In this document: one piece after another, positions 34,811 to 48,000 of the stretch
How positions within the stretch are numbered: the first letter of the stretch is position 1
How the letters are laid out: each line of letters opens with the position of its first letter
Notes under the pieces: model-generated
What the model saw: the letters and a program-made list of their open reading frames with translations, nothing else
Told to the model about the DNA's origin: nothing
The model's database searches: none
DNA from: Owenia fusiformis
Taxonomy: Eukaryota > Annelida > Polychaeta > Sabellida > Oweniidae
Direction of reading: 5' to 3'
NCBI GenBank assembly: GCA_903813345.2
Contig: CAIIXF020000003.1
Coordinates: 13,468,931-13,532,930, forward strand
Length of the DNA: 64,000 nt
Made by a program: the position numbers and the translations under genes

Positions 34811-35953
34811 AAATGCAACAAGCTATTAATCAGCAAGGAAAGACCCACTATAGTTCAATGGGAAAAAGAACTCAATTTCTTGGTCAGTCCATATACTAAG
34901 TAACAGTTCAAGTAACATTACATAATGCAAACTGCTTCATTATAATCGTAGATGATATAAAAGAGAACAACAAAAAAATAAGATAGATATTCAATGTTAA
35001 ATTTGAACAAAATACTACCCTCTCATGTTTAGCAACTATAAAGTGAGATATCCATAATGTTTGAGATAAAATGACTATAATTAATTAAATAATTAAATAG
35101 GACCATATCCAAGTGATTTCACTGCTTAAATTGTTCAATCCAGGTACATATTGTTTTCCTCTAATTATCTTGCTCAATATTTAGTATATACTGTTAAATC
35201 ATTCATTTCTTTGTAAAATTCAATGTATGTTTACAAATGTATTGTATACCTAGGCAAGTGGGCAAAATCAAGTCCATTAAGTATACATATTCAATTGTTT
35301 TGATCAATAATTGTTACAAAAAGATTTTTGTATATATATATCTTCAAACAAAACTTGATTTTGCGACCTAAAACTGGAAAGAATTTAAAACAAGCAAATT
35401 TGAGGTGTCCGTAATGCTATCTCTTTCATTATTTAAACATTAATTGACAGATTTTGAAACAAATACAGATAATTCAGTGGATAGCAATTGAAAGACCATG
35501 GAATAATCCACAAAATTGGATACTTTTGTTGAGGCTACAATGTGAATTAAGCTAATAATGTGACTTTATTTTGTAAAATATAATTCATTAAGTGATGAGG
35601 TAGACATGTTCAAAACAAATATTACTTTTTCTTCATATTTTGCAGCCAGTCATTGTACAAAATGTGTTATCAATGATATAAGACTTAGAAAAATATGTCA
35701 GAAACAAATATATTCCTGTTTTGAATGTTGGTTTGTGAACATATTGAGAGTGAATTGTCCGTAATGCCAATTTCAGTACCTATAAAGATGACAGTATTTT
35801 GTAAATTTGCAGATGCGGATACTTAAGAATTTTTACATTGTCAGGAGCCTGACATATGAAAGTGTAAAAATCTTCATAAACAATAAGGAAAACTTGAAAA
35901 AAATTTTTTGACATTTTGAAATGGAAAAGTGTCACTTATTCGTGAAAATGCCT

Positions 35954-36927
35954 TATATCAATTATAACATCCCATCGAAGTGTAGTATTTGATAACTAGC
36001 CGATGAAAATTCGAACGAACGAAGGTGGTAAGCAAGAGAGGTAATTATGTCTGTCATCTTGAAACTCTGGGGCTTTCCCTCCTCTTTCCTGTGCCTTACC
36101 TCGTGCAGATCTTTAAATTCCCGCGAAATTTACCCTTCTAAATATTTTGACCTGCTTCAAAAAATATATTTTTTTGCGTTTGCTACTGATTGTATTCGTT
36201 GTATTTTATAAAATGTTTATTTCTAATGTAGTAAGAATGCATTCATAAGAAAAATATTAAGTAATTCGTAACAAACTGTTAAAAATGAATACTTAGGAAT
36301 TTGCAAGGTCAGAAATTGTTTATTAACACCGTTGCTATGCAGTTCGTTTTGAAGTGACGTCATCCCCATATTCGAAATTTTAATCGTCTAATAAACGAAT
36401 ACCACATGTCGATGTGATGTTTTAATCGATAAAATTGAATTTCTTACATATTTCTTTATCTTGTTGTTAGATAACACGTTATGATATTGGTGAAATCGCC
36501 AGAAATTAACATAATATTATTTGAAGCGTTTTTGGAAAATTTTGACACCACCATCTTGAAATCGTGTAGTAATGTAATGCAGTGATTATCGATCTTGACA
36601 TTTTACAATTTGTTGCTCCGCGGAGATTTTTACCTAAAAACACATCAAATACAACATTGATTATCAATTTCGATGATAAAATCATTTGTAAACTTTATGA
36701 TTAATGGAATTTTAAAGTTTTGGCGTTGTTGATTTCGTAATAAAGAAAGTACTAATTTCTGAAGCTTTCTAAGATCGTGCCCCGGGAATTTTAGAACTAT
36801 TTTAACAACGTCAGAGAGGTAGTGAAGGTACGCAACGAACGAAATGAATTTTGAGAATGAATATCACACTCCAAAATATTCTAAAGTGTGAAAATAAAAT
36901 TATATCAGCCACGTAACTACTAACCAG
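35954..36927. repeat. Host repeat copy (empty-site reference) and unexplained flank
   Basis: 36000-36560 is the other copy of the split repeat 1-2560, without the insertions seen there. 36561-36919 shows no gene or recognisable element. Confidence 0.5.
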
Positions 36928-37804
36928 TAGGGGTCAAACGGTTCAAAATTTTAACGGTTTGGTTCGGTCACGGTTTTTAGGTTCACGGTTCGGTTCTTTC
37001 ACGGTTCTCGCGGGTCTCGTAATATAAAATTGTAAAGACAGCTCATAAAAAACAGGTTTTAGCTTTCTTTCTAGCCTTGCCTAAGTTGGTCACTTTCTGG
37101 TCCCACTATCCTTTTTTATTAAATTGACTTGACAAAGCAAATTTTATTGGCCTAGTGGCCCACTTTAAATTTAAAACTTAAGATTTTTCTGTCCTTGATA
37201 AGATTTCTGTCAGATAAGAGCTGAGATCTACATGTAGCACAAGCACTAACATAGCCCCGGGATTCTTGTAGTCTGTCAAAGCAGCTGAATCAGCACAGAT
37301 GGCGCTGCGATTGTGCGGGAGATTTAAACACAAATATGTTTCAAGTTTTTAACAAAGACATTAGTAATGTTATAATTTCTGTAATTGCAGTATTTTTTAA
37401 ATAATATTGATTAAAAACTAACTCATTATAACAGACAAAACACCTCCACGAAGCAAAATTAATTGTACTATGAATAGCGTAATCTGGCGAGACCAACTTC
37501 CGGTCTATTTATATGTCACAAAAATGTAAACAATTACTTGTCTATCGATTTGTGAGCGATCTGTTTCATATCTAAGGTAAGAATTGAATGTTCTCTATTG
37601 CTATAAACATGTTTTTAAGGAATATATACATGAAGAATAAGTTCATGTAGAACGAAAGAGAGAATATTGAAGTCTAAAAAATTTCATTTTTCAATTTTTC
37701 CTCGAACCGTGGATGAACCGAATCTCATGTTTATGAACCGAAAATACCGTCTTAGCATCATTAACCGCGGTAACCGCGTACCGCGGTTAACCGTTTGACC
37801 CCTA
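36928..37804. mobile_element. hAT-like element, TAGGGG ends, 8-bp TSD
   Basis: TIRs TAGGGGTCAAACGGTT, flanked by CTAACCAG (36920-36927, 37805-37812). Near both ends accgcgg/cggttc-type short repeats are frequent. 877 bp, no transposase. Confidence 0.85.
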
Positions 37805-37854
37805 CTAACCAGTATGTTATATGACCTCCGGGTTCTTTGGTTACCTCGTGAAAC

Positions 37855-38790
37855 TCAGTCTAACACGATAGTGAAGGCAGTATTCTGAGGTAATAAAATA
37901 TTAGATCTAGAGTCAATTTCGAGACCTATCTGTTGCAAGACTAATGCCTGGCACAACCGCTCACCATGTTATTAGTGTTTTTAGGTTTCGCAAGGATCCT
38001 GCCACAACCGTAGTAGTGTTATTGTGATAGCCTGGTATAACCGTGACAATACTAGAATCTGAACACAAATTCTCGGTATAAGTTCATATGGTGAAAATAA
38101 CGAAATAATGAAATGTAACCGTGTGTCTACTTAGCAGTTTGTTCTATGTCATCCTTCCTGCTAGGTTACATTGTGGAACGCAGCCAAACACGATAATGAA
38201 GGCAACAACATGTCGATGTTGATCTTAGCAGAATTTTTGGAAATTTAGATCATTCATTTTGCAAGCTCACGTGACTGACACGTGACATGTGTCTGATCAT
38301 GTGACTAGTCACTGTATCGATCATGTGACTTAATGACGTGTCATCCAACTATGTCTTCAAGGAAAACGGAAGTAAATATTTTGGAAAATGTTTTCCAAGC
38401 ATTTGCTACTGATTATAGAAGGCCCAATAACACAACGAACGAAACTGCTAAATTGTATTTCGTGCCTAACAGGCCCAGTACGCAATGAAAGAAACTGCTA
38501 AATTGTATTTTTAGTCTGCTTATTGATCTATTGATTCATAAAGACCTGAAATGATGCATTCAAATAAGACCGCCTCCTAAATGAAAACACTACACATAAA
38601 GTGGTGAAAAACAACGAACTAAAGTTGAAAGATCGCAACGTTCGCTACTTTGTTCAATTCCGGAAGGGGCTGCAAAAGAAGAAGAAATGGGAAATTTTTA
38701 CGATTTAGATTTTATAACCTCAGAATACTGCCTTCAGCGTCGTGTTTGCCTGAGTTCCACAATGTAACCTTGCAGGAGGGATGACATAGA
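37855..38790. repeat. Inverted-repeat composite with minisatellite remnant
   Basis: 37920-38045 is a piece of the minisatellite seen at 4020. The stretch 38046-38175 reappears inverted in two parts, 38755-38790 and 41929-42030, which are continuous once the hAT-like element 38791-41928 is removed. It therefore gives the empty site for that insertion. Confidence 0.6.
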
Positions 38791-41700
38791 CAGGGTTCGT
38801 ACACACCTGGAAATGTCAGGGAAATTGATTTATTTTTCCAGGTGCTGGAAATGTCAGGGAATTTTAAAACTGGGTCAAAAAGGGCCAAAAATGTCAGGGA
38901 ATTTTGAAACAGTAGATGTGTCAGGGAAATGTCAGGGAATTTTGTATCAATGTTGAAAGAATAATGTTCCAGCAAAATACATTTTAGGGCTATGACAGGA
39001 TATAAGTGAAATCCAAAATCATCTAGTTGTTTCCACAAATTGCAAATCTTTTCATTAGGGTTGATTGAATGACATTAGATCTGGTATTGTCTATTTGTAA
39101 GAACAGTGTGAACATTACACTGAAACCGAACAATAAAAATAATGTATAGATGATTTAATACAATTATGCTTGTTTATGTAGTAAGCTTAGTCTAGGCCAT
39201 TCAAAGTAAATTACTGGTATACTATATATATATTTCATGGTTTGATGAGGGGTTAATCTGAGGGGGCGGGGCGGGAGGTGAAAAACAAAAAAAATTCTGT
39301 GAGCTCTTTACAGTGTAAAATTGTATTTATATTTATATTAAGAAGCTGTATGTTCGACAGTCCGATCGTACATCAGTCTTTTCAACTTTCAGGGGCTTTA
39401 GTCTACTTTGCCAATTTTGAAAACCTTAGCACATGGAAGTAGGCAACCAAAATGTGTGTGGGGTACTATTAACAGTTTTTTGATTTGGTCCAAATTTTTC
39501 TTCTTGTAAAGATGAACCCAGCATTTTACCTTGGCTCAAATTTTGTATGATGTAGTCTTAGGGACAAAGGACCTGCTCAAGAAGAAATATTCAAGATGGT
39601 CTCAGAATTCAAAATCGCCACCATTTTTTAATGAAATTTTTGATAATTTAAAGAAATTTGATTCCTGATAACACAAAATACTGATTATTTGATTTGGTAT
39701 CATAGGCCTGAGCCTTTTCGTGATCTGGTGATGCTACTTGAGAAGGAATTTCTAATATGGTAATTTTCCCAAAAGGGAGAAGACAATAGTAATGCCAGGT
39801 TATTGCTATCATATAATGTTCACAATGATAGTATTCAATAGAAATATTTATTTATTTATTTATTTAGATATACACTTTTTTAACAGTGGCACTCTTACAT
39901 TAAGGTGCATCTAATCGAAAATATCCAAAAGGCCAAAAACAACATTTTATCAAACTAAAATGAGTCTTAAAAAGAATTAAAACATAGGTATGTTAATATT
40001 TACTTAAAATCTTATTTAAAAAGCTTTTTACTAAAGAGTCGAATAAAACACCATATTCGTGCCCCCCAAAGATGTATGCCTCATCTCCGAGTAACCATTT
40101 CAATTTTGTGTCAGTTGGGGCGCTAAAGAATATCCCTGTTAAATTTATGGGAATTTTATCCTCAAGTATTTTATAAAATTTGGATCTTTCCCCTACAAAA
40201 TTAGAACAAAATAGTAATCTATGTTCTTTATTCTCTTCTTTATCAGAGCAAAAATCACAGAATGGGCTTTTAACTTGTACATTTGCCCATTTATATGTTT
40301 CAACATTAAGACCTAGTTTCCCGGTCCGAGCAAGAAATTTTAATTGTGCGCTTGCAAAATCAAAATCATTTCTTAAATAGTACTGTAAACCTTTATGTTT
40401 AAGATCAATAAGCTGTCTATACAGTGTCAAGGAAGACTTTCCATTCATTTCAGTTTGTATCTCAGAGTCGCATGTCTTCTGAATAGAAGATTCATAATTT
40501 TCTATCAAAGTATTTAAGTTATTGTCAATGCCTTTAAGGTCAATCAGTTTAAAGATATCATTTATGTGCTTGACATATTTCCAACTATTTGATTTGTTAC
40601 ATGCAAATCGTTCTTGCATTCTTGTTAGTAGTAATCTTATGAATGACCCCTGATCAAGAGTCTGTAAATGGAGAAAATATTGGACTTGTCGCTTGAGGAC
40701 TATGTACTTAATTGGTGTCCAACCAAGTTCATTAATGATAGCAACATATGCAGGGGTACTTTTTATATTGAAAATACCCCTGGTCATGTCATATTGCATT
40801 GTCCGGAGTCTATCAAGGATGGTCTTGGTATTCGTAACCCAAACACCACAGCCATGTAACAGCCCCGAGAGGAATTTTGTTGAATAAAGCGTATTACCAA
40901 ATTCAATACGTTTAGCATTTAAATGTTTGCTCAGTATAAATGTAATAAAGTTCTTCAGAGTCTTTGACTTTTCAATTTGTTGATCAATTATGTGGTAGTT
41001 ATCTTTCAAGGATCGATCAATATGAATACCTAAATATTTATAGGTTTGGACTTCTTGTCAGTTGAGATCACCTAATTTCCATAACTTGTTCTTATCAATC
41101 TTCTTGCCTATAACCATGACTTTTGATTTTTTCTCACTAAACCTAAAACCATATTTAATAGCAAAATCATTAGTGACATTGAGCATCTTATTGAGATCAT
41201 TTTCAGAATTGCCTAAAAGTACTATATCATCGGCCCACATGAGGCTAGGGAATTTTGAGTTACTATATGTTTCATTAGGTGGGAATTGCCCCTCAAGCAT
41301 TCTGATACTCATAACATCTTTCTGTTTCACCTGAAACATCTCAGGGCTGAGAAGAAATGAGATGTCATGGTATATCATGATGCCCCTCAAGTGAGTTGCT
41401 ATTTTTCTAGTAGGATTTAGATCATAATTTTAAAGTTTCAGTTGTCATTTGGATTCATTACAAAACATTAACAAATTATAGTTTGAAATGCTTAGAATGC
41501 ACCATATACAATTGTCAATTTTGAAAAATTTCCGGGGGTGAACCCCCGTACCCCCCTTCTGGTTTTCCATCGCTCGCAGTGATGCGAACCTCAAAAAATG
41601 CACCCCCTTGACACTTGCTGACTATGCCCCTGTACATGTATGTTTACCTTTGGCCTTATGCAATGTAAAATATGTAATATTAAAAATAAAATGTATCAGG

Positions 41701-41928
41701 AATAAATTAGTGAATAAGACTGCCTGTACAAGTAGTTAAGGCATGAGAAATGGTACTGAAGGAGAAACCCCAAATGTTTCATAATAAGTCTTTTTGTCTT
41801 GAATAATACAGTTGTTTGAGACTTTTTAGAGGGCGCGCGAGGAAAATTAGATCTGGAAATTTCCTTTTTTGCCTGGAAATGTCAGGGAATTGTCAGGGAA
41901 ATTCATTTTGAAAAAGGTGTACGAACTG
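38791..41928. mobile_element. hAT-like element, CAGGGTTCGTAC ends, 5-bp TSD
   Basis: Left end CAGGGTTCGTACACACCTGG, right end (reverse complement) CAGTTCGTACACC, with repeated 'gtcagggaatttt' motifs inside both ends. The 5-bp direct repeat ATAGA (38786-38790, 41929-41933) is confirmed by the inverted paralogue near 38135, which has a single ATAGA. It contains a LINE fragment (39847-41395). No transposase seen. Confidence 0.75.
39847..41395 (-). pseudogene. 5'-truncated LINE with one stop codon
   Basis: Minus-strand frame 41390-39993 carries 'LMWADDIVLLGNSENDLNKM' (the RT catalytic YADD variant), then 'YKYLGIHIDRSLKDNYH', 'KFLSGLLHGCGVW' and a zinc-knuckle-like C-FC...H...C at the end ('SPFCDFCSDKEENKEH'). 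A single TGA at 41055-41057 breaks an otherwise open frame of about 460 codons. The 3' end is an (aaat)n tail at 39847-39867 on +. Endonuclease and the first RT motifs are missing. Confidence 0.85.
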
Positions 41929-42289
41929 ATAGAACAAACTGCGAAGTAGACACACGGTAACATTTCATTATTTCGTTATTTTCACCATATGAACTTATAC
42001 CAAGAATTTGTGTTCAGATTCTATGTCATTCTTCTTCTTCTTCATATAGACTGTATCCTTCGTCTGAGTAGATTCAGACTGTAAGTCACCTATTGTAAAA
42101 TGTGGTGTTGTATAAATGTTACAAAAAAATTTGTATCATGATAAAATGATTACCTTATAAAGAACTTACAATATTATTTTATTCGTATATTGTCCTCTTA
42201 CTGAAGATATTCATAAAATATACAGACGCTTCTTGTAGTGGAGGCATTGATTAGGTCAATCCATTTTTGCAATTCCAATTCTCTCACGA

Positions 42290-43812
42290 TCAACGAGAAT
42301 TAACCAGTGACGTCAGTCTATTTGTAAACAAATAACACGTGGAGCGGACGGAGCAACATTACAACAGCGTTATAAATTCAATTTGTTCAGGAATTTATTA
42401 GTCATTTATTATCATTATCCAGATTGATTTTAGTCATTTATAGTAAATAGAGCGGGAATATTCATTAAGAAGGCCGAGGTAATCAAGTGGTCATGTGTTT
42501 GAAGTTAAAAGTCAAAGTTCAAAAATTGCATATCTCGTAAACAAATAACACTCGGAGCGGCCGGAGCAACATTACAGAAATATTTACAAATTCAATTTGT
42601 GCGGGAATTTATTAGTCATTTATTATCATTATCCCGATTGATTTTAGTCATTTACAGTAAATAGAGCGGGAATATTCATGAAGAAGGCCGAGGTAATCAA
42701 GTGGTCATTTGTTTGAAGTTAAAAGTCAAAGTTCAATAATTTGCATATCTCGTAAACAAATAACACGCGGAGCAGACGGAGCAACATTACAGAAATATTT
42801 ACAAATTCAATTTGTGTGGGAATTTATTAGTCATTTATTATCATTATCCCGATTGATTTTAGTCATTTACAGTAAATAGAGCGGGAATATTCATGAAGAA
42901 GGCCGAGGTAATCAAGTGGTCATGTGTTTGAAGTTAAAAGTCAAAGTTCAAAAATTGCATATCTCGTAAACAAATAACACTCGGAGCGGAAGGAGCAACA
43001 TTACAGAAATATTTACAAATTCAATTTGTGCGGGAATTTATTAGTCATTTATTATCATTATCCCGATTGATTTTAGTCATTTACAGTAAATAGAGCGGGA
43101 ATATTCATGAAGAAGGCCGAGGTAATCAAGTGGTCATGTGTTTGAAGTTAAAAGTCAAAGTTCAAAAATTTGCATATCTCGTAAACAAATAACACGCGGA
43201 GCGGACGGAGCAACATTACAGAAATATTTACAAATCCAATTTGTGTGGGAATTTATTAGTCATTTATTATCATTATCCCGATTGATTTTAGTCATTTACA
43301 GTAAATAGAGCGGGAATATTCATGAAGAAGGCCGAGGTAATCAAGTGGTCATGTGTTTGAAGTTAAAAGTCAAAGTTCAAAAATTGCATATCTCGTAAAC
43401 AAATAACACTCGGAGCGGACGGAGCAACATTACAGAAATATTTACAAATTCAATTTGTGCGGGAATTTATTAGTCATTTATTATCATTATCCCGATTGAT
43501 TTTAGTCATTTACAGTAAATAGAGCGGGAATATTCATGAAGAAGGCCGAGGTAATCAAGTGGTCATGTGTTTGAAGTTAAAAGTCAAAGTTCAAAAATTT
43601 GCATATCTCGTAAACAAATAACACGCGGAGCGGACGGAGCAACATTACAGAAATATTTACAAATTCAATTTGTGTGGGAATTTATTAGTCATTTATTATC
43701 ATTATCCCGATTGATTTTAGTCATTTACAGTAAATAGAGCGGGAATATTCATGAAGAAGGCCGAGGTATCAAGTGGTCATGTGTTTGAAGTTAAAAGTCA
43801 AAGTTCAAAAAC
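42290..43812. repeat. Tandem array, 214/215-bp units in 429-bp dimers
   Basis: Seven units located by 'aggccgaggt' at 42471, 42685, 42900, 43114, 43329, 43543 and 43758. Two types alternate: one with 'cactcgg...gtgcggg' and a 5-A/2-T junction, the other with 'cacgcgg...gtgtggg' and one extra T. Non-coding. Confidence 0.95.
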
Positions 43813-43970
43813 ATTCCATTATATATATCAACTTGTACCCGCGTTATGCAAAAAATTTTGCTTTTAGTCTCTTCAACATGTTCAACAATTTTCAAGGTGA
43901 ACATTCTTGTAATAAACGAAAAATTTATGTGCACAAAATACCGCTGAGATTTCCTTGCGAAAGGTATTAA

Positions 43971-44022
43971 TCATAACAGACCGAATATTATATTTGGTCT
44001 GTTGGATACATACTACTATATC
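43971..44022. repeat. 50-bp hairpin (copy A)
   Basis: Inverted repeat around 'ataacagac' and 'gtctgttggatacatactac'. The same outer sequence forms another hairpin at 57768-57815. Confidence 0.6.
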
Positions 44023-44135
44023 ATGTTGCATGGCCTGTCATGACCGTGGTAATGTTTAAGCCTGATATGACCATGATAATGCTATATTATATTGCAGAGG
44101 TTCCATATCCATCCGCCAAAAGGTATGACCCCTAC

Positions 44136-44730
44136 ACAGTCCATTTAAAAACCTGTACTTTTGTTCTAAATAATGCCATAGTTGGCTTCTAGGGTACCTA
44201 GTATGCCATTATTTGGTATCAAAATAAAGAGGAGGAGTCTACCTTTCATTTTAATTATGAAAATAGCGATGAAGGTCAAAATAGTTCCAGCGTGAGCATG
44301 TTTACTATGCGTGTGCCCGTCATCTCAGAATTGAGCAAATGGTAGCAAATGCGACTTACAATAAGTGGACGCTGATATCTCAAAAAGTAACCTGACTCCC
44401 TATAATTTGATGTAGATCAATCGAACCCCTATATGAACAGGTTCATTTTGATATATAACACTATGGGGTTTAAGTGTTCAGGGCACGCCTTTAGCGTCGG
44501 ACAGCTGGTCATTATCTGGTTACTTTTGATACCGACCAGTTGATTTTTTCACTAGGTATAGGAAAATAACATTGCAACTGGTCAGTAATGCCTTTTTGAC
44601 CAGCAGCTCTGGAATCCTTAGGGCATACACTGTAAGTGTTTCATTGTTGGTCACGAACACCATATGTGCAAAGTAATGTTCAGAATTTCGGAATTTTGTG
44701 TTGGATTACGGAACTCAGTACTCACACCCT
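44136..44730 (+). mobile_element. Internal remnant of the 6-bp-TSD hAT-like element (copy 3)
   Basis: Aligns with the interior of the element 27414-28593 (from 'catagttggcttct' to 'tactcacacc'); both gcggga-rich ends are missing. It is split by the 154-bp MITE at 44479-44632. It also supplies an empty site for the foldback element 632-1532. Confidence 0.75.
44479..44632. mobile_element. 154-bp hAT-like MITE, 8-bp TSD
   Basis: Ends CAGGGCACGCCTTTAG and (reverse complement) CAGTGTATGCCCTAAGG, flanked by TAAGTGTT (44471-44478, 44633-44640). The paralogue at 28035-28050 has the uninterrupted site. It contains internal 'gaccag' inverted repeats. Confidence 0.8.
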
Positions 44731-45060
44731 GATATGACCGTGACCTGATATGACAGTTACTAGAATTGTTTTGTTATCATACACGAGGTTTGATTTCTCA
44801 ATTTTTAAGACAGTTTGTTTTGACTAAAAATTTATCAATAGGCTTCAGTGAGCTCCCCAGCATTTAATAACTTTTGAATTGTGATTTATACTAACAAAAA
44901 ACAATTCTTGTTTATTCCTGCAATAATATTAAATGATCTTATAACTAGTAGCTACAGAGTGCAAAAACCCAAAAACTTGATAATCCCCCCCCCCCCTTCC
45001 TGCTATGAAAAGATAATACATCTAGAATATTGTATGATGTAACAATTTCATATTTTCCAG

Positions 45061-48000
45061 ATGGCTTCTCATGGTGAATCTGGTGCACAAGGGGGTGGGT
45101 CTCAATCCTCCAAGGATGCAGAAATTATGGAGCTTCAAAGACAGAACCAAATGATGCGAGAAAAACAAGCTAGAATGCTCTCAAATATTCCACCTGAGCA
45201 AAGGATGCAAATGGAACGAAGGCAGATGATGCAGAGACAACAGATGATGCAGCAGAATGTTGCGATGGGTCAAACCCCACAGGCTGATGTGATCAGGCAG
45301 AAAAAACAACTTGAACTAAAAGAACAGGCTTTGGCTATAAAGCAGAAACAAATTCAGGTTGCAGCCATGGAGCTAGAGGTGAAGAAAAAGAGACAGGAAA
45401 TGGAGACCAATGTGAAACAGTTGACATCTAAGTCAAATCAAGGGAGTGTTCCAGATGATGAAACTGGAGCTGATGATAACAACGAGAAATCATCTGATAA
45501 TGTTGATCAGTCTGTGAAACCAGACAATCAGGCTGACTCTGAACTCCAGGATGCTTTGGACACAATGGGCTTACCAATGGGTTTTGGGAGAGGATTTGGA
45601 CATCAAACTGAAAAGGAGAAACTCTCCAAAACAAGTGAAAGTGAAAAAAACAAAACTCCAAAAAAGCGAAAACCAGGTTTTAGTGATGAAATAGAAATTG
45701 AGGAAAGAATGGAGAACCGTGGAGAAATGAGGGGGAATTGGGGAGGAATGATGGGGAATCATGGTGGTATGATGCAAAATCTGGGTTATCGTGGTGGAAT
45801 GATGGGAAATCGAGGGGGAATGATGGGATATCATGGAGGATTCATGAGAGGTCACAGAGGAATGATGAGTAACCAAGGGAGATTTCCAAATTTCCCAAAT
45901 GACATTCAGACTGGTCTCCAAAGAGACATGATCTTATCTAGACAAGAATTTCAAAACAAGCTGGATAGCGTAACATATGGCCAGACATCAATGAACGAAC
46001 CTAATACATATGAATTTCAAGATAGACTACCTTTGAAAGACAAGGAGGACAAGCACAATGATGATGATAATGATGAAGAGCCTGATCCAGAACAAGATGC
46101 ATTAGACAGTATGGGTTTACCTATGGGATTTGGGAGGGGTTTTGGAAACAGAACTGTAGAAAAGGCCAGGGGCAACTATGGGAAAAAGAAAGAGAGAAAG
46201 CAGCAACGAGAGTCGTCCATATTGGGTGCCTTTCCAGGGCAATGTTGGATTGGAGATCAGAGGGCACCACCACAGGGATTTCAACAATATGGGCAAGGAC
46301 GTGGCTATGATTATTATCAAGATGATTATGGTTATCAGCAATACTATAACATGCAGCAACAAATGATGCCTTTTTACCCAGAAGTCCCATATGATCAACG
46401 TTACAATCAAACCAGGAATATCACAAATTGGCCTTTCGAGAGACTGGAAGGTAAAGAAGTAGATGAAAAGGAGGCTGAATATAGTTGGGCCACTGGCTAT
46501 GCTGGCAATTTGAACTTCGATATTGACAAGGCCAAACGGGAAAGATGTGAAAAGTTGAAAGCAGCTAAAGAGCAGGCTTTGAAAGAAATTGGTCAGGAGG
46601 ATGAAAATAATGAAACTACAGAAGACAGCAAAAAGACCGAGACAGTTGGACTATCCATAGAGGAAAGAGCTGCCATGGGGCTAAAACCCAGGAGAACTCT
46701 ACCTGGACTTGGAGCAAATAAAGATAAAGAGGGTGATGAGCCAATGAATATTGATGTGCCTGATCCTAAATCTGATGAGTACAATGTGCCATTCTACAGT
46801 GGTTATTTTGTGGGTGGTGGCTCACTGGTTAGCAAAGACCGAGCTAAGCTACATGATGATGAAACTGACTATGCTAATGAGCCAATGGAGGTTACAGAAG
46901 AGGGAACAAAGTCTAACTTTATTGGCCCAGAACAGCCAAACATACGCCAGGCTCCAGGTGATCAAGATGCTTACATGGATGAAAATGTAAGTGCAAATAT
47001 GGTAATGCCCATTAATGATGATGACATTGTTGCTCCGAGAGCACCGATGAGACCTGATTGGAAAAAGGATTACTATGACGATCATGAGGATCCAAAGTAT
47101 CGTAACAAAAACCTTCAACATGTTCCAAAGAAGATCTACAAACTTGACACAGAATTGGTCGAGAAATTTGAAAAGCTACGTCAGCTGTTGAAAGATGGCG
47201 AACCAAAACCCCAGCCTGGAGAAGAACCCCTTGGAAAAATACCCAGATTGCACAGTTGTACAAGCACTTCAGGACTAGAGGTATGTGGTGAACTTAAAGT
47301 AAATTGAAATGGAGGGTAAATTATGCCACCTGCCCTCACAAAAATAAATTAGAGAACCCCTTTGAGAAAGCTAGAACTTTGAATAACTACATTTTTAAAT
47401 GTAAGCATGATGTATAATCTCTGACCTTTCCTCCAGTACTCAATTGACTTTCTTCACAGGTGACCCTCATCCTTGATTCAGCTGGGCGAGTTAACAATAT
47501 TCAGCGATTCACGTGTAAGCTGTTTATTGGAGATGTGTTCATTGTCAACGCAGATGGTCCTTCCAAACGTATGGCCAAATCAATTGCATATGCTCGTACT
47601 GAGGAGATGCTGATGAATGAAAAAACAAATACAAAGGCCTTGTTGATAACCCATGCTAGACTCCAACCAGAGGATACAGAAAATGCAATAAGCACGTTTA
47701 ATAGTGCCTCAAGTAAGTGATGCACTCACAATGACCTCCATTTTTGTGGCTTGTTTTTGGCTCACATAGTGAGCCTACGGGATCAACCAGGCATCCGTCC
47801 GTCCATTGGTCCGTCCGTTGGTCCGTCCGTCAACATTGGCCGCACAAATTAAAACTGCTGTTCAGATTGAGTCATATCCACATTCATTTTATGCATATCC
47901 ATAATGCCTATTTGACCTATCATCGCCATTTCCCAAGTTTGCCCGGTTTCCGAGAAATTGCTGATTTTGACGTCAAAAAGTCAAATTTTCTGTAAATACT

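Larger units (their letters stand above)
30624..35038 (-). mobile_element. Full-length LINE (CR1/L2-like) with 11-bp TSD
   Basis: Bounded by direct repeats TAAAGTGAGAT (30613-30623 and 35039-35049), with a poly(A) tail (T run 30623-30633 on +) at the 3' end. 4415 bp, 5' UTR about 230 bp, 3' UTR about 240 bp. The long ORF is undamaged. It has inserted into the TIR transposon 28745-35953. Confidence 0.9.
28745..35953. mobile_element. TIR DNA transposon with subterminal repeats, split by a LINE
   Basis: Perfect 30-bp TIRs, 28745-28774 and 35924-35953, beginning AGGCATTTTCACGAATAAG, flanked by TAT as a possible 3-bp duplication. A 15-bp motif GAGGTGTCCGTAATG recurs inside both ends: 29337 (+), 29502 (+), 29833 (-), 35402 (+) and, with two changes, 35752 (+). 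Such subterminal repeats usually bind the transposase. Without the LINE (30624-35038) the element is about 2.8 kb and has no recognisable transposase, so it is non-autonomous. Superfamily unknown. Confidence 0.8.

Noticed and set aside
45428-47263. Several antisense ORFs in the large NKRF-like exon
   Set aside because: Low-complexity shadows of the coding strand.
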